Position numbers and translations under genes: made by a program
Shown: in pieces, positions 1-7,208 of the stretch
Numbering within the stretch: the stretch's first letter is position 1
Layout of the letters: the number at the start of each line of letters is the position of its first letter
Source: Rhizobium sp. CCGE531
Lineage (GTDB): Bacteria > Pseudomonadota > Alphaproteobacteria > Rhizobiales > Rhizobiaceae
Direction: 5' to 3'
DNA: 64,000 nt
Assembly: GCF_003627795.1 (NCBI RefSeq)
Contig: NZ_CP032684.1
Coordinates: forward strand, 3,139,001 to 3,203,000
The notes under the pieces: generated by a model
Told to the model about the DNA's origin: nothing
The model's database searches: none
The model's input: only the letters and a program-made list of their open reading frames with translations

Positions 1-604
1 GCTTTAGGGATCGCTCACTCATGGCAACGTGTGCCGCCCAATCGACCAGGGTGCGACGGTCGCTCGGCTCCGCCATCAGGGCAGCAGTGATCGCGGCGAT
101 TTTGGGATGGCTGGACGCGGGTAAGTCCAGCCCCTGTATCGGCATTTGCGCGAGTTCATCCAGCAAGACCCGCACCATACGGCCGACATGATCCTCCGGA
201 GCAGAATTGACCGGTACATCCGCCAGTCGGAGGATCATCTCGCGGAGCATCGGCGACACAGACAGAGTGCAGCACTCCTGCGGCAGCTTGGCCGCTTCAG
301 GTTGAACGAACAGATAGGACAGGCGTGCGTTGGACGTGACCTGGTTGCTGTGGGGCACGCCGCCGGGTATCCAGACTCCGCAGTCCGGTGGGACAATCCA
401 GATGCCATTCTCCGTCCTGCATGTGACGGCCCCGTGCAGAGCCAAAATGAGCTGCCCTTCCTTGTGCTGGTGCTGGGGCACTTCAGCCTCATAGTCACTG
501 AAGTCGAGGCGGACAGCGACGGCCGGGCGATCTGACCAGTCGGGATCAAAGTCGTCGTAGCAGGAACGCAGCAGTTTTGCGGATTGACCCGATTTGGAGA
601 TCAT
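1..604 (-). CDS. AraC-family transcriptional regulator with N-terminal cupin (C-terminus beyond window)
   Basis: An uninterrupted minus-strand frame runs from an ATG at 602-604 off the left edge (201 codons visible). The N-terminal half looks like the cupin sensor of NimR-type AraC regulators: a QHQHKEGQL stretch near residues 43-51, followed by alternating beta-like segments and an IPGGVPH turn. The last visible residues (about 165-201) look like the start of the AraC helix-turn-helix region (TLVDWAAHVAMSERSLK); the second helix-turn-helix lies outside. It is divergent from the NmrA-like gene at 679, and a perfect inverted repeat overlaps its start codon, so it probably represses itself and controls the neighbour. 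The family is clear; the effector is unknown. Confidence 0.8.
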   Translation of the reverse strand, partial: MISKSGQSAKLLRSCYDDFDPDWSDRPAVAVRLDFSDYEAEVPQHQHKEGQLILALHGAVTCRTENGIWIVPPDCGVWIPGGVPHSNQVTSNARLSYLFVQPEAAKLPQECCTLSVSPMLREMILRLADVPVNSAPEDHVGRMVRVLLDELAQMPIQGLDLPASSHPKIAAITAALMAEPSDRRTLVDWAAHVAMSERSLK

Positions 605-622
605 TTGGCATTATCTCCAAAT
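592..622. promoter_or_regulatory. Perfect 10-bp inverted repeat at the AraC start / divergent promoter
   Basis: ATTTGGAGAT at 592-601 and ATCTCCAAAT at 613-622 form a perfect inverted repeat with an 11-nt spacer. The spacer contains the regulator's start codon. The repeat lies in the only intergenic space between two divergent genes, which fits an operator for the AraC-type regulator. Function is inferred from position and symmetry only. Confidence 0.5.
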
Positions 623-678
623 TCGTACGGACTGCAATAGTCTACTACTGGGTGGTCAACAACCGAAAGGAGACTGTC

Positions 679-1620
679 ATGCGAATTTCTGTCGTCGGCG
701 CCACGGGACGAGTTGGCGCTAAGCTGACCCGGACCCTGCTGAGCGCCGGGCATCAGGTCAGAGCGTTGTCGAGAGGTGGCCCAGCGCTTGACGCACTGGT
801 CGAGCTCGGAGCAGAGCCATTCCTGGGAAGCTTTGACACAGGAGCGGGAGACCTTGACCAATTTTTCCAGGGTGCAGATGCCGCGTTCCTGATGGTGAAG
901 ACCGATTGGAACAACATCGAGGGACACTACCCCGCTGTTGCCCAGCGCTTTGTCGATGCGCTCGAAAAATCCTCCGTCAAACTGGCCGTAAGCCTAACGG
1001 CCATGGGTTCGGACGTGAAGGGGAAAACGGGTCATTTCGAGTGCTTCCACGATCTGGACGAAAAGCTCAACGAACTCAGCAATATCAATTTGGTCCACCT
1101 GCGCGCCGCCTGGTTCATGGAAGACGTGTCGGCGTGGACGGGGCCGGTTGCCAAATACGGTCGAATTGCCTGGTTCTGCAAACCTGATTTAAAGATGCCC
1201 TGGGTGGCGACCGATGACATCGCATGGCTGGCAGCGAAGGAACTGACCAATCCGACGGGCAGACACCGCGTCTATCTCGAAGTCGGCTCGGAAGATGTCT
1301 CGATGAACGAACTGGCCGTGATCATTGGCAAGGAGATCGGCAGGCCGGTGGAGTACCGATACATCGAGACAACCCGCAAAGACGTGGAAGCTGAATTTCT
1401 GGCGCGGTTCGGGACGCCGGAGAAATGGCAGGACGACACCCTGAGTGCTGACGCTTTGAACAATGGCATCGTAAGGTTCCATGGGGAGCACGAGGATCGT
1501 CCGAAATTGCCCACAACGATGGAGGTGTTCATTGGTGACGTTTGGAAGCCGCGTTACCTGGAGGCGGTCAGAGCGGGAGACCAACGAGAGACGTTTCCCA
1601 TGTGGACCGCCAGGGACTAG
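679..1620 (+). CDS. NmrA-like/atypical SDR NAD(P)-binding protein
   Basis: A 313-residue protein with an N-terminal Rossmann motif (VVGATGRVG, about residues 5-13), typical of the NmrA/YtfG (quinone oxidoreductase 2) branch of extended SDRs. These bind NAD(P)(H) and act as redox sensors or quinone reductases. The ATG at 679 is preferred because an AAAGGAGA ribosome site lies at 665-672; an upstream ATG at 577 would run through the divergent promoter. The partner is the divergent AraC-type regulator. There is no catalytic YxxxK motif in the usual place, as expected for this branch. The substrate cannot be told from sequence. Confidence 0.85.
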   Translation: MRISVVGATGRVGAKLTRTLLSAGHQVRALSRGGPALDALVELGAEPFLGSFDTGAGDLDQFFQGADAAFLMVKTDWNNIEGHYPAVAQRFVDALEKSSVKLAVSLTAMGSDVKGKTGHFECFHDLDEKLNELSNINLVHLRAAWFMEDVSAWTGPVAKYGRIAWFCKPDLKMPWVATDDIAWLAAKELTNPTGRHRVYLEVGSEDVSMNELAVIIGKEIGRPVEYRYIETTRKDVEAEFLARFGTPEKWQDDTLSADALNNGIVRFHGEHEDRPKLPTTMEVFIGDVWKPRYLEAVRAGDQRETFPMWTARD

Positions 1621-1677
1621 CTGGATGTCATGCTGGTTCTTTTGAATTGTCCCAGCAATCTCGAGTCTTTATTGGAC

Positions 1678-1721
1678 GCTACCGCAAATTATTAAATTGC
1701 GGTAGCTATATGACCGCAATT
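1678..1721. repeat. Alternating complementary segments (two mutually exclusive hairpins)
   Basis: GCTACCGCAA (1678-1687) pairs perfectly with TTGCGGTAGC (1697-1706). The middle segment can instead pair with a third copy downstream: AATTGCGGT (1695-1703) with ACCGCAATT (1713-1721). The stretch lies 3' of the NmrA gene and 3' of the convergent SDR gene. No clear T-tract follows, so it is not a standard terminator. Confidence 0.45.
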
Positions 1722-1778
1722 GGCGCGTTCGAGCCATGATGCTGTCGGCCTAATGCGGCCATCTCCAACAAACTCTTC

Positions 1779-2588
1779 CTAGATAGTCGGCAACATTCCG
1801 CCGTCAAGCCTCAGATTGACACCGGTTATGTACGCGGCCCGCGGACTGACGAGGAAGGAAACGGCATCGGCTATCTCCTCCAGGGTTCCCACCCGGCCTG
1901 CGGGCACCTGGGCGAACGTCGGAAGCACGGCTTGTTCGATCGCCTCCCACGGAGCATCTTCCGCAAGTCCTTGCTCCACGGCGACCTCGCGAAACCGCGC
2001 GTCCAGCCTGGCGCTGCGTATAGTGCCTGGCGATACCGTATTGACTGTGACCCCGTCGGCCGCGACCGCTTTCGCCATGGAGACCGTCATTGCGTTCATG
2101 GCGGCCTTGCAGGCGGAATAATCCGGCCTCGAGGCCGGTGGCATCAAACCGGCCAGGCTGGAAATGTTGACGACCCGTCCCCACTTGGCTTGCCGCATTC
2201 TTGGCAGCAGCAGGGTCGTGACTCTCACGGCGGCGAGGACGTTGCGGTCGTAGGCGGACATCCATGAGGCGGGGCGGCTGCTGGTCCAATCCTCCGCGTC
2301 ACCTGAGCCCCCGGCATTGTTGATCGCGATGTCTATCGGACCGGCAAGCGCTTGCGCCTCATCGACAAGCCGGCGCACGTCGTCATCGATCGTGAGGTCC
2401 CCGAGAACGGCGTGGGCACGTCCTCCTTCGGCGATGATGTCCTGGGCGACCCGCTCCGTCTGTGTCCTGTCGCGGCCGTGGACGACGACGACCGCCTTCT
2501 CACGAGCAAGCCCTCTAGCGATCGCTTCTCCTATGCCCTTGCTGCTCCCGGTGATGAGCGCTGTCTTCCCATCCAGTTTCAAATCCAT
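1779..2588 (-). CDS. SDR-family NAD(P)-dependent oxidoreductase
   Basis: A classical short-chain dehydrogenase of 269 residues. The cofactor-binding TGSSKGIG motif is near residues 13-20, NNAG near 90, the catalytic Ser lies in NISSLAG and the Tyr/Lys pair in YSACK. The C-terminus has the usual GVNLRLDGG ending. The start at 2588 (MDLKLDG) matches the family's N-terminus; a start further upstream would enter the divergent HxlR gene. It is divergent from the HxlR-type regulator at 2636, which probably controls it. Closest in layout to 3-oxoacyl-ACP reductase-like enzymes, but the substrate is unknown. Confidence 0.9.
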   Translation of the reverse strand: MDLKLDGKTALITGSSKGIGEAIARGLAREKAVVVVHGRDRTQTERVAQDIIAEGGRAHAVLGDLTIDDDVRRLVDEAQALAGPIDIAINNAGGSGDAEDWTSSRPASWMSAYDRNVLAAVRVTTLLLPRMRQAKWGRVVNISSLAGLMPPASRPDYSACKAAMNAMTVSMAKAVAADGVTVNTVSPGTIRSARLDARFREVAVEQGLAEDAPWEAIEQAVLPTFAQVPAGRVGTLEEIADAVSFLVSPRAAYITGVNLRLDGGMLPTI

Positions 2589-2592
2589 TGTC

Positions 2593-2618
2593 CGGTACCT
2601 ATCTTGAAGTCGGTACCT
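2593..2618. promoter_or_regulatory. Direct repeat CGGTACCT x2, candidate HxlR operator
   Basis: The octamer CGGTACCT occurs at 2593-2600 and 2611-2618, 18 bp apart. Each copy contains the palindrome GGTACC. The pair occupies the 47-bp gap between the divergent SDR and HxlR genes. HxlR regulators commonly bind as dimers in such gaps, so this is the best operator candidate; binding is inferred. Confidence 0.45.
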
Positions 2619-2635
2619 CACAAAAGAACAGAACG

Positions 2636-3016
2636 ATGATCGAGACAATTACGCACTTTAAAGTGCCTGTAGAACGCGAAGACCGATCCGTATGCCTTGG
2701 TCCGGACGGATCCGTGGCGCATGTCACCAGGATGCTTCGAATGATCAGCGGGCGCTGGAAGCTTCCGATCCTGTTCCGCCTCTTTGCCGGGCCATCGATG
2801 CGCACCTCGCAATTGAAACGGGACATGCCGGGCATTTCGCAAAAGATGCTCACGCAACACCTGCGGGAGCTTGAAAATGACCGCCTTGTCGAGAGGCGGG
2901 ATTTTGGCGAGCAGCCGCCCCGCGTGGAGTATCAGCTTACCGACGCCGGTCGAGGGCTTATGCCTGTCCTGATGGCCGCAAGGGAATTTTCGATACGCCA
3001 TGTCGCCGAAAGGTAG
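2636..3016 (+). CDS. HxlR-family winged-helix transcriptional regulator
   Basis: A 126-residue protein with the HxlR fold: a cysteine near the N-terminus (RSVCLGP), the GRWKLPILFRL helix, the recognition-helix region PGISQKMLTQHLRELE and the wing (RRDFGEQPPRVEYQLT). The family senses reactive electrophiles or oxidants, often through an N-terminal cysteine. The start at 2636 was chosen because the ATG at 2588 would overlap the divergent SDR start. The gene is divergent from the SDR, a very common arrangement in which the regulator represses the redox enzyme. Which stress it senses is unknown. Confidence 0.9.
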   Translation: MIETITHFKVPVEREDRSVCLGPDGSVAHVTRMLRMISGRWKLPILFRLFAGPSMRTSQLKRDMPGISQKMLTQHLRELENDRLVERRDFGEQPPRVEYQLTDAGRGLMPVLMAAREFSIRHVAER

Positions 3017-3061
3017 TTCCCTACCTGCGTTCGGATTTTACTCGAATTATGCGGACGACCT

Positions 3062-3084
3062 GAACTTGTCACCAGCACAAGTTC
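3062..3084. promoter_or_regulatory. Perfect inverted repeat upstream of the PhzF gene
   Basis: GAACTTGT (3062-3069) and ACAAGTTC (3077-3084) form an 8-bp perfect inverted repeat with a 7-nt spacer. It lies about 65 bp upstream of the PhzF-family start and 46 bp after the HxlR stop. There is no T-tract, so an operator is more likely than a terminator. Binding protein unknown. Confidence 0.35.
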
Positions 3085-3150
3085 TCGCTTCAAGCCATGG
3101 TCGGGCAGCGTCTATATCCTGACAGTCCCATGAAAGCATCAGGAGCCGCC

Positions 3151-4068
3151 ATGAACACCGTCGCTTATGTCACCGTCGACGTCTTCACATCGGAGCGCTT
3201 CGTCGGCAATCCACTGGCTGTGATCCCCGATGCCCGTGGCCTCGGCAGCGACGCCATGCAGAAGATCGCAGCCGAGTTTTGTTATTCGGAAACGACCTTC
3301 GTGCTGCCGCCGGAAAGCCACGATCACACCGCGCGCGTCCGCATCTTCACGCCGACGGCCGAAATTCCCTTTGCCGGCCATCCCAATGTCGGCACCGCTT
3401 TCGTTCTCGGGCAACAGCGGGAAATCTTCGGAAAGCCCGCGGGCGACAGGCTGACCTTCGAGGAGGATGCCGGCCTGGTGGAAGCAACGCTGCTGCGCAC
3501 CGATGGTGCCGTCACCAGCGCAAGCATACGTGCGCCGGCGAGCCTGACGATCGGCGAAACGATTGCCGACGAATTGATTGCGCGTTGCGTCCAGATCGAC
3601 CCACAAGCGATCCGCAAAACCACGCATGCTCCGACCTTCGCCTCGGTTGGCCTGCCTTTCGCCTTTGCGGAGCTGGACAGCCTCGGGGTGCTTGGAAAGG
3701 CAAGGCCGAACGCGGCGGTTTTTGCCGAAGCGGCCGCGCGGCATAAAGAGGACAAGACCGGCTTTTCACTCTTTCTCTACGTGCGTTCCGCCGAAAATCC
3801 CTGGCATATCCGCGCCCGCATGTTTGCGCCGCTCGACAATGTGACGGAAGACCCCGCGACCGGCAGCGCCTCCGCGGCCCTCGGCGCGTATCTGACCTCC
3901 CTGCTGCCGGCACCGGACGCGGAAGTGAAAATCACCATCGAGCAGGGCGTGGAGATGGGAAGACGCAGCCTCATCGGCGTCGAAGTCAAGAAAACCGCCG
4001 GCACGGTAAATGAAGTCTTGCTGTCGGGCAGCAGCGTCTCCGTTATGCGCGGAGAAATCCAACTTTAG
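3151..4068 (+). CDS. PhzF-family isomerase/epimerase
   Basis: A 305-residue PhzF-like protein. It shows the family's conserved blocks: VFTSERFVGNPLAVI near the N-terminus, EFCYSETTFV with the catalytic-type Glu, FAGHPNVGTA, and DPATGSASAALGAYL in the second half. PhzF proteins are two-lobed dimers of the diaminopimelate epimerase fold; PhzF itself isomerises a dihydroanthranilate, but most relatives have unknown substrates. The ATG at 3151 has AGGAG about 8 nt upstream. No phenazine genes are nearby, so a phenazine role should not be assumed. Confidence 0.88.
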   Translation: MNTVAYVTVDVFTSERFVGNPLAVIPDARGLGSDAMQKIAAEFCYSETTFVLPPESHDHTARVRIFTPTAEIPFAGHPNVGTAFVLGQQREIFGKPAGDRLTFEEDAGLVEATLLRTDGAVTSASIRAPASLTIGETIADELIARCVQIDPQAIRKTTHAPTFASVGLPFAFAELDSLGVLGKARPNAAVFAEAAARHKEDKTGFSLFLYVRSAENPWHIRARMFAPLDNVTEDPATGSASAALGAYLTSLLPAPDAEVKITIEQGVEMGRRSLIGVEVKKTAGTVNEVLLSGSSVSVMRGEIQL

Positions 4069-4117
4069 GAAGCGGCGCATGGCGGGGCCGAAGCTCCGGC
4101 GTCCAGCCTGAAATACG

Positions 4118-4351
4118 CTAAAACGTCTCGTTGATGACCAGCGCCACCGTCCAGATGGCAAAGGCGAAGATGGCGATCTTCCAGAAATCTGCCCTGCGCT
4201 TCAGTCCCGGCAGTCCCAGGGGCTTGATGATATGCACCGCCATGGCGAGCAGAAGAAGCACCGCTATGGCTTTTGTCACGCTCTTTTTCCCCGTTTTCGC
4301 AAGAGTGAGAGCCGCCGCGACCAAAAATCGCTGCATAGCTTTCGCGTTCAT
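4118..4351 (-). CDS. Small hypothetical two-helix membrane protein
   Basis: A 77-residue frame with a basic N-terminus and two hydrophobic segments (about residues 25-43 and 58-73), separated by a short basic loop (LKRRADFWK). That pattern suggests a small inner-membrane protein with two helices. It lies between the PhzF gene and the MFS gene, on the opposite strand to both. No good ribosome site precedes the ATG at 4349-4351, and the Met at codon 6 is an alternative start. I recognise no family. It is plausible as a real gene because of the coherent membrane topology. Confidence 0.5.
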   Translation of the reverse strand: MNAKAMQRFLVAAALTLAKTGKKSVTKAIAVLLLLAMAVHIIKPLGLPGLKRRADFWKIAIFAFAIWTVALVINETF

Positions 4352-4505
4352 GCTGTAATCGCCACAGGACGGACATCTTTCCGCGCCAACAGACTGTTTC
4401 TACAGGCCGATAGCGGCAATCCGGGACACAATCAATAGTGAAAACAGGCAGGGCGGGATCCTGTCTTATCGGTTCCTTAAGCGGAGCCGCATGAAGGTGG
4501 GGAGC

Positions 4506-5780
4506 ATGAAAAGAAATATTTTGCCCGTACTCGCTCTGCTGTTCGGTACGCTCTTCCTCTTCACGGGAAACGGCCTGCATAGCCTGCTGCTGCCGATGCG
4601 CGGCACGGCCGAAGGCTACGCGACCACGACGCTCGGCCTGCTCGGCACGACCTGGGCCACTGGCTTCGTACTCGGCTGCCTGACTGCGCCGAAGCTGGTC
4701 AGGCGCATCGGCCATGTTCGCGCCTTTTCGGGCTTCATCTCCGTCATCGCCATCATCGCGCTGCTGACCGGCATCGTCGTCGATCCGATCTGGTGGGTGG
4801 CGCTGCGCGCCGTCACCGGCTTCTGCACGGCCGGCACCTCGATGATCATCGAAAGCTGGCTCAACGAACGCGCCACCAACGAGAGCCGCGGCGCGATCTT
4901 CTCGCTCTATATCGGCATCACCCTCCTCGGCGCCGTCGCCGGCCAGATGATGGTGCCCTTTGCCGATATCCACACGCCCATCCTCTTCATGATGTGCGGC
5001 ATCTGCTATTGCGTCGCCATGCTGCCGACCACGCTGTCGACCGCCGCCTCCCCGCAGCCGCTCAAGGCCGTCAGCCTCGACCTGAAGGCGCTCTACCGCA
5101 ATTCGCCGGTCGCCTCGATCGGCATCCTGCTCGTCGGCATCGCCAACGGCGCCTATGGCACGCTCGGCGCCGTCTTCGGCGCCAATGCCGGCCTTTCCCA
5201 AAGCGATATCGCGCTGATGATGAGCTTGACCATCTTTGCAGGCGCCGTCATGCAGTTGCCGGCAGGCCGCCTTTCCGATCGCATCGACCGCCGCTACGTA
5301 CTGGCGGGCATGGCCGCCGTGGCAGCACTCGACGGCCTGCTGCTTTTCCTGGTGCAGCCCGGCAATCCCGCCTTCCTCATCGGCATGGTGGTGATCTATG
5401 GCGCGGTCGCCAACACCCTCTATCCGATCGCGGTTGCCCATGCCAACGACTTCGCCGCACCGGAGGATTTCGTCAAGGTTTCCGGCGGCCTGTTGCTGCT
5501 CTATGGCATCGGCACCATCATCGGCCCGACGCTCGGCGGACCGGTCATGTCCTCCGTCGGCCCCTACTCGCTGTTCTTCCTCACGGCCGTCGCCCATGTG
5601 CTGATCACGGCCTATTCGATCTTCCGCAGCCGCATGCGCGCCGCCAAGCCGGCGGGCGATCGCGACGCCTATACGACCATGCCTTCAGCCAATGCGCAGA
5701 TGATCACGCCGGAGAGCATGGCACTCGCGCGAAGCGAGACTTCAAAAAAGGACGATATAACTGTAAATTACGGCACCTGA
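4506..5780 (+). CDS. MFS transporter (YcaD/TsgA-like)
   Basis: About 424 residues with twelve predicted membrane segments in two halves. The A-motif-like loop between helices 2 and 3 reads APKLVRRIGHVR, and in the second half GRLSDRIDRRYVLAG. The N-terminus (GNGLHSLLLPMRG) resembles the UMF2/YcaD group of uncharacterised transporters. The ATG at 4506 is preceded by GGTGGGGAGC; the ATG at 4491 is a possible alternative. DUF1192 follows 28 bp downstream and is probably cotranscribed. The substrate is unknown. Confidence 0.9.
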   Translation: MKRNILPVLALLFGTLFLFTGNGLHSLLLPMRGTAEGYATTTLGLLGTTWATGFVLGCLTAPKLVRRIGHVRAFSGFISVIAIIALLTGIVVDPIWWVALRAVTGFCTAGTSMIIESWLNERATNESRGAIFSLYIGITLLGAVAGQMMVPFADIHTPILFMMCGICYCVAMLPTTLSTAASPQPLKAVSLDLKALYRNSPVASIGILLVGIANGAYGTLGAVFGANAGLSQSDIALMMSLTIFAGAVMQLPAGRLSDRIDRRYVLAGMAAVAALDGLLLFLVQPGNPAFLIGMVVIYGAVANTLYPIAVAHANDFAAPEDFVKVSGGLLLLYGIGTIIGPTLGGPVMSSVGPYSLFFLTAVAHVLITAYSIFRSRMRAAKPAGDRDAYTTMPSANAQMITPESMALARSETSKKDDITVNYGT

Positions 5781-5808
5781 TCCCCCAAAAGGGAAAGGAG
5801 GAGCCGAA

Positions 5809-6000
5809 ATGAGCTTATTCGACGATGATCGTTCGCAGCAGCCGTCAGCCCACGAGATCGGTAGCGACTTGTCGCTGCTATCAGTGGACGAGCTGAAAAA
5901 CCGCATAGCATTGCTCCAGGGCGAGATCGCCCGGCTGCAAGAGGAAATCGAAACCAAGGCATCCGGACGCAAGGCGGCAGAGGGCCTCTTCCGTTTCTGA
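5809..6000 (+). CDS. DUF1192 family protein
   Basis: A 63-residue acidic protein. The C-terminal half is a short coiled coil (LSVDELKNRIALLQGEIARL) ending in a conserved GLFRF-like tail, the signature of DUF1192. It has a strong ribosome site (AAAGGAGGAG) before the ATG. These proteins are widespread in Alphaproteobacteria and have no established function. It follows the MFS gene by 28 bp and probably shares its transcript. Confidence 0.88.
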   Translation: MSLFDDDRSQQPSAHEIGSDLSLLSVDELKNRIALLQGEIARLQEEIETKASGRKAAEGLFRF

Positions 6001-6156
6001 AGCCTCCGGCGGCAGCGGCGGAGGTCCAAGATCAAGGCATGCTCAACCGAATATTAAGCTTTACGACATATTACTATGACCATCCAGATTCGCTCTGGAC
6101 TCAGACAGTTCCTCCACTCGGCGAATTGGTCTGATTTTTCTCCCTGTTTTACCTTG

Positions 6157-6184
6157 AGAGCCGCTTTTGCGGCTCTTCTTTTTT
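6157..6184 (+). terminator. Intrinsic terminator
   Basis: AGAGCCGC (6157-6164), loop TTTT, then GCGGCTCT (6169-6176) is a perfect 8-bp stem followed by TCTTTTTT. It ends the MFS-DUF1192 transcript or a small RNA transcribed just upstream. Confidence 0.88.
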
Positions 6185-6220
6185 CATCCTGTAACACCGC
6201 CTTCATCGAAACTGTGGAGA

Positions 6221-6235
6221 TTAACCCTTTCTTAA
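6221..6235 (+). promoter_or_regulatory. CtrA-binding box (TTAA-N7-TTAA)
   Basis: TTAACCCTTTCTTAA at 6221-6235 matches the CtrA consensus TTAA-N7-TTAA exactly. It lies 126 bp upstream of the DUF1465 start, and a further TTAA half-site follows near 6250. CtrA is the master cell-cycle regulator in Alphaproteobacteria, so DUF1465 is probably under cell-cycle control. Confidence 0.6.
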
Positions 6236-6360
6236 GAATGGCCTTGCGGATTTCAGTTAAAACCAGCATCCTAAAGTCATAAAAGCGGATGCCGAAAGCT
6301 CTTAGGGACTTGACCGGCTTTTCCTGAACAAAAGTGTTGCGTGAAGCAGGGATTTATTCG

Positions 6361-6876
6361 ATGTCGGAACTTGGGTTGAACACGATCAGCTTTGCTGGCC
6401 ATGCCGCATCGTCGGCACAGTTCAGGGTACTGTATTCTGAAGGCATGTCGCTGGTCGAGGAAACCGCCAGCTATCTTGACGGCCAGGGCCGTGCTGCCTC
6501 CAAGGTTCTGCCGCGCATGGCTTCCGTGCTCTACGCCGCCGAATCCATGCGGCTGACGACCCGCCTGATGCAGATGGCCTCCTGGCTGCTGCTGCAGCGC
6601 GCCGTCAACAATGGCGAAATGTCGCGCGACCAGGTGCTGGCCGAGAAGAACAAGGTTCGTCTCGACGGCTTCAACGTCGATCGCAGCGCTCCGGGCTGGA
6701 ACGACCTGCCGGAAGCTTTCCGCGATCTGGTCGAGCGCTCGCTGCGCCTGCAGAACCGCGTCGCCCTGCTCGACCGCGAGATCTATCGCCCGACCGAGCC
6801 CGCCATCGTTCCGGACAACCAGAACAGCGTCAAGGCACAGTTGACCCTGCTGCAGACGGCCTTCGGCGGCAACTGA
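6361..6876 (+). CDS. DUF1465 family protein
   Basis: A 171-residue, largely helical protein matching the DUF1465 pattern: FRVLYSEGMSLVEETASYLD near residue 23, then SESMRLTTRLMQMASWLLLQRAV-like helices (the sequence here starts AAESMRL) and a C-terminal RSLRLQNRVALLDREIY segment. The family is confined mostly to Alphaproteobacteria and has no settled function. The ATG at 6361 fits the family start; a Met 9 codons upstream is less likely. The CtrA box upstream suggests a role tied to cell cycle or envelope growth. A terminator follows at 6904. Confidence 0.85.
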   Translation: MSELGLNTISFAGHAASSAQFRVLYSEGMSLVEETASYLDGQGRAASKVLPRMASVLYAAESMRLTTRLMQMASWLLLQRAVNNGEMSRDQVLAEKNKVRLDGFNVDRSAPGWNDLPEAFRDLVERSLRLQNRVALLDREIYRPTEPAIVPDNQNSVKAQLTLLQTAFGGN

Positions 6877-6903
6877 GCTACCGAACCATCGGTAATGAAT
6901 TTG

Positions 6904-6937
6904 AACCGGTCGCGCCTGGCGCGGCCGGTTTCGTTTT
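6904..6937 (+). terminator. Intrinsic terminator after DUF1465
   Basis: A long GC-rich stem (AACCGGTCGCGC with GCGCGGCCGGTT, 6904-6930) is followed by TCGTTTT. It lies 28 nt after the DUF1465 stop and separates it from the ribosome protection gene. Confidence 0.8.
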
Positions 6938-7097
6938 GGCAACCATGCCACACTCGGATAAGGCACGCGCGGAGTTAAGCCCAGAGTAGAAACCGGGCCA
7001 GGCTTGACGGATTCCGTGAAACATCTGTAAAACGGGTGCCAGCTTCTCCCAACCGGAGCGGCTGGCAAGCCGATATCGAATGTGCGTGGAGGACCCA

Positions 7098-7208
7098 ATG
7101 CGCCGACTCACTTCTCACGAAAATCAAATCCGAAATTCTGAGAAGATGATGAACCATGCGCACATTGAATCTGGGCATTCTCGCCCATGTAGACGCGGGC
7201 AAGACTAG
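7098..7208 (+). CDS. Candidate leader peptide overlapping the ribosome protection gene
   Basis: A 36-codon frame starts at ATG 7098-7100 with a strong GGAGGA site at 7088-7093. It ends at TAG 7206-7208, 53 nt inside the downstream gene and in a different frame. The downstream start at 7156 has a weak ribosome site and two in-frame TGA codons immediately before it. A short translated frame before a Tet(M)-type gene fits control by attenuation or translational coupling. The peptide (basic, His-rich) matches no family I know. Expression is inferred only from the ribosome site and position. Confidence 0.35.
   Translation: MRRLTSHENQIRNSEKMMNHAHIESGHSRPCRRGQD

Larger units (their letters stand above)
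6001..6360. other. 360-bp gene-free stretch with terminator and CtrA box
   Basis: No convincing coding frame lies here. It holds a strong intrinsic terminator at 6157-6184, a perfect CtrA-type box at 6221-6235 and the leader of the DUF1465 gene. The terminator sits about 155 nt after the DUF1192 stop, so the interval in between (about 6060-6184) could also encode a small RNA. Confidence 0.5.

Noticed and set aside
3151..4068. Phenazine biosynthesis
   Set aside because: Only a PhzF-family protein is present; no other phz genes occur, and most PhzF relatives have other roles.
4065..5597. Long open frame on the minus strand (510 codons) across the MFS gene
   Set aside because: It lies opposite a transporter with clear membrane segments; its composition (repeated Asp/Gly/His/Glu) is typical of an antisense shadow.
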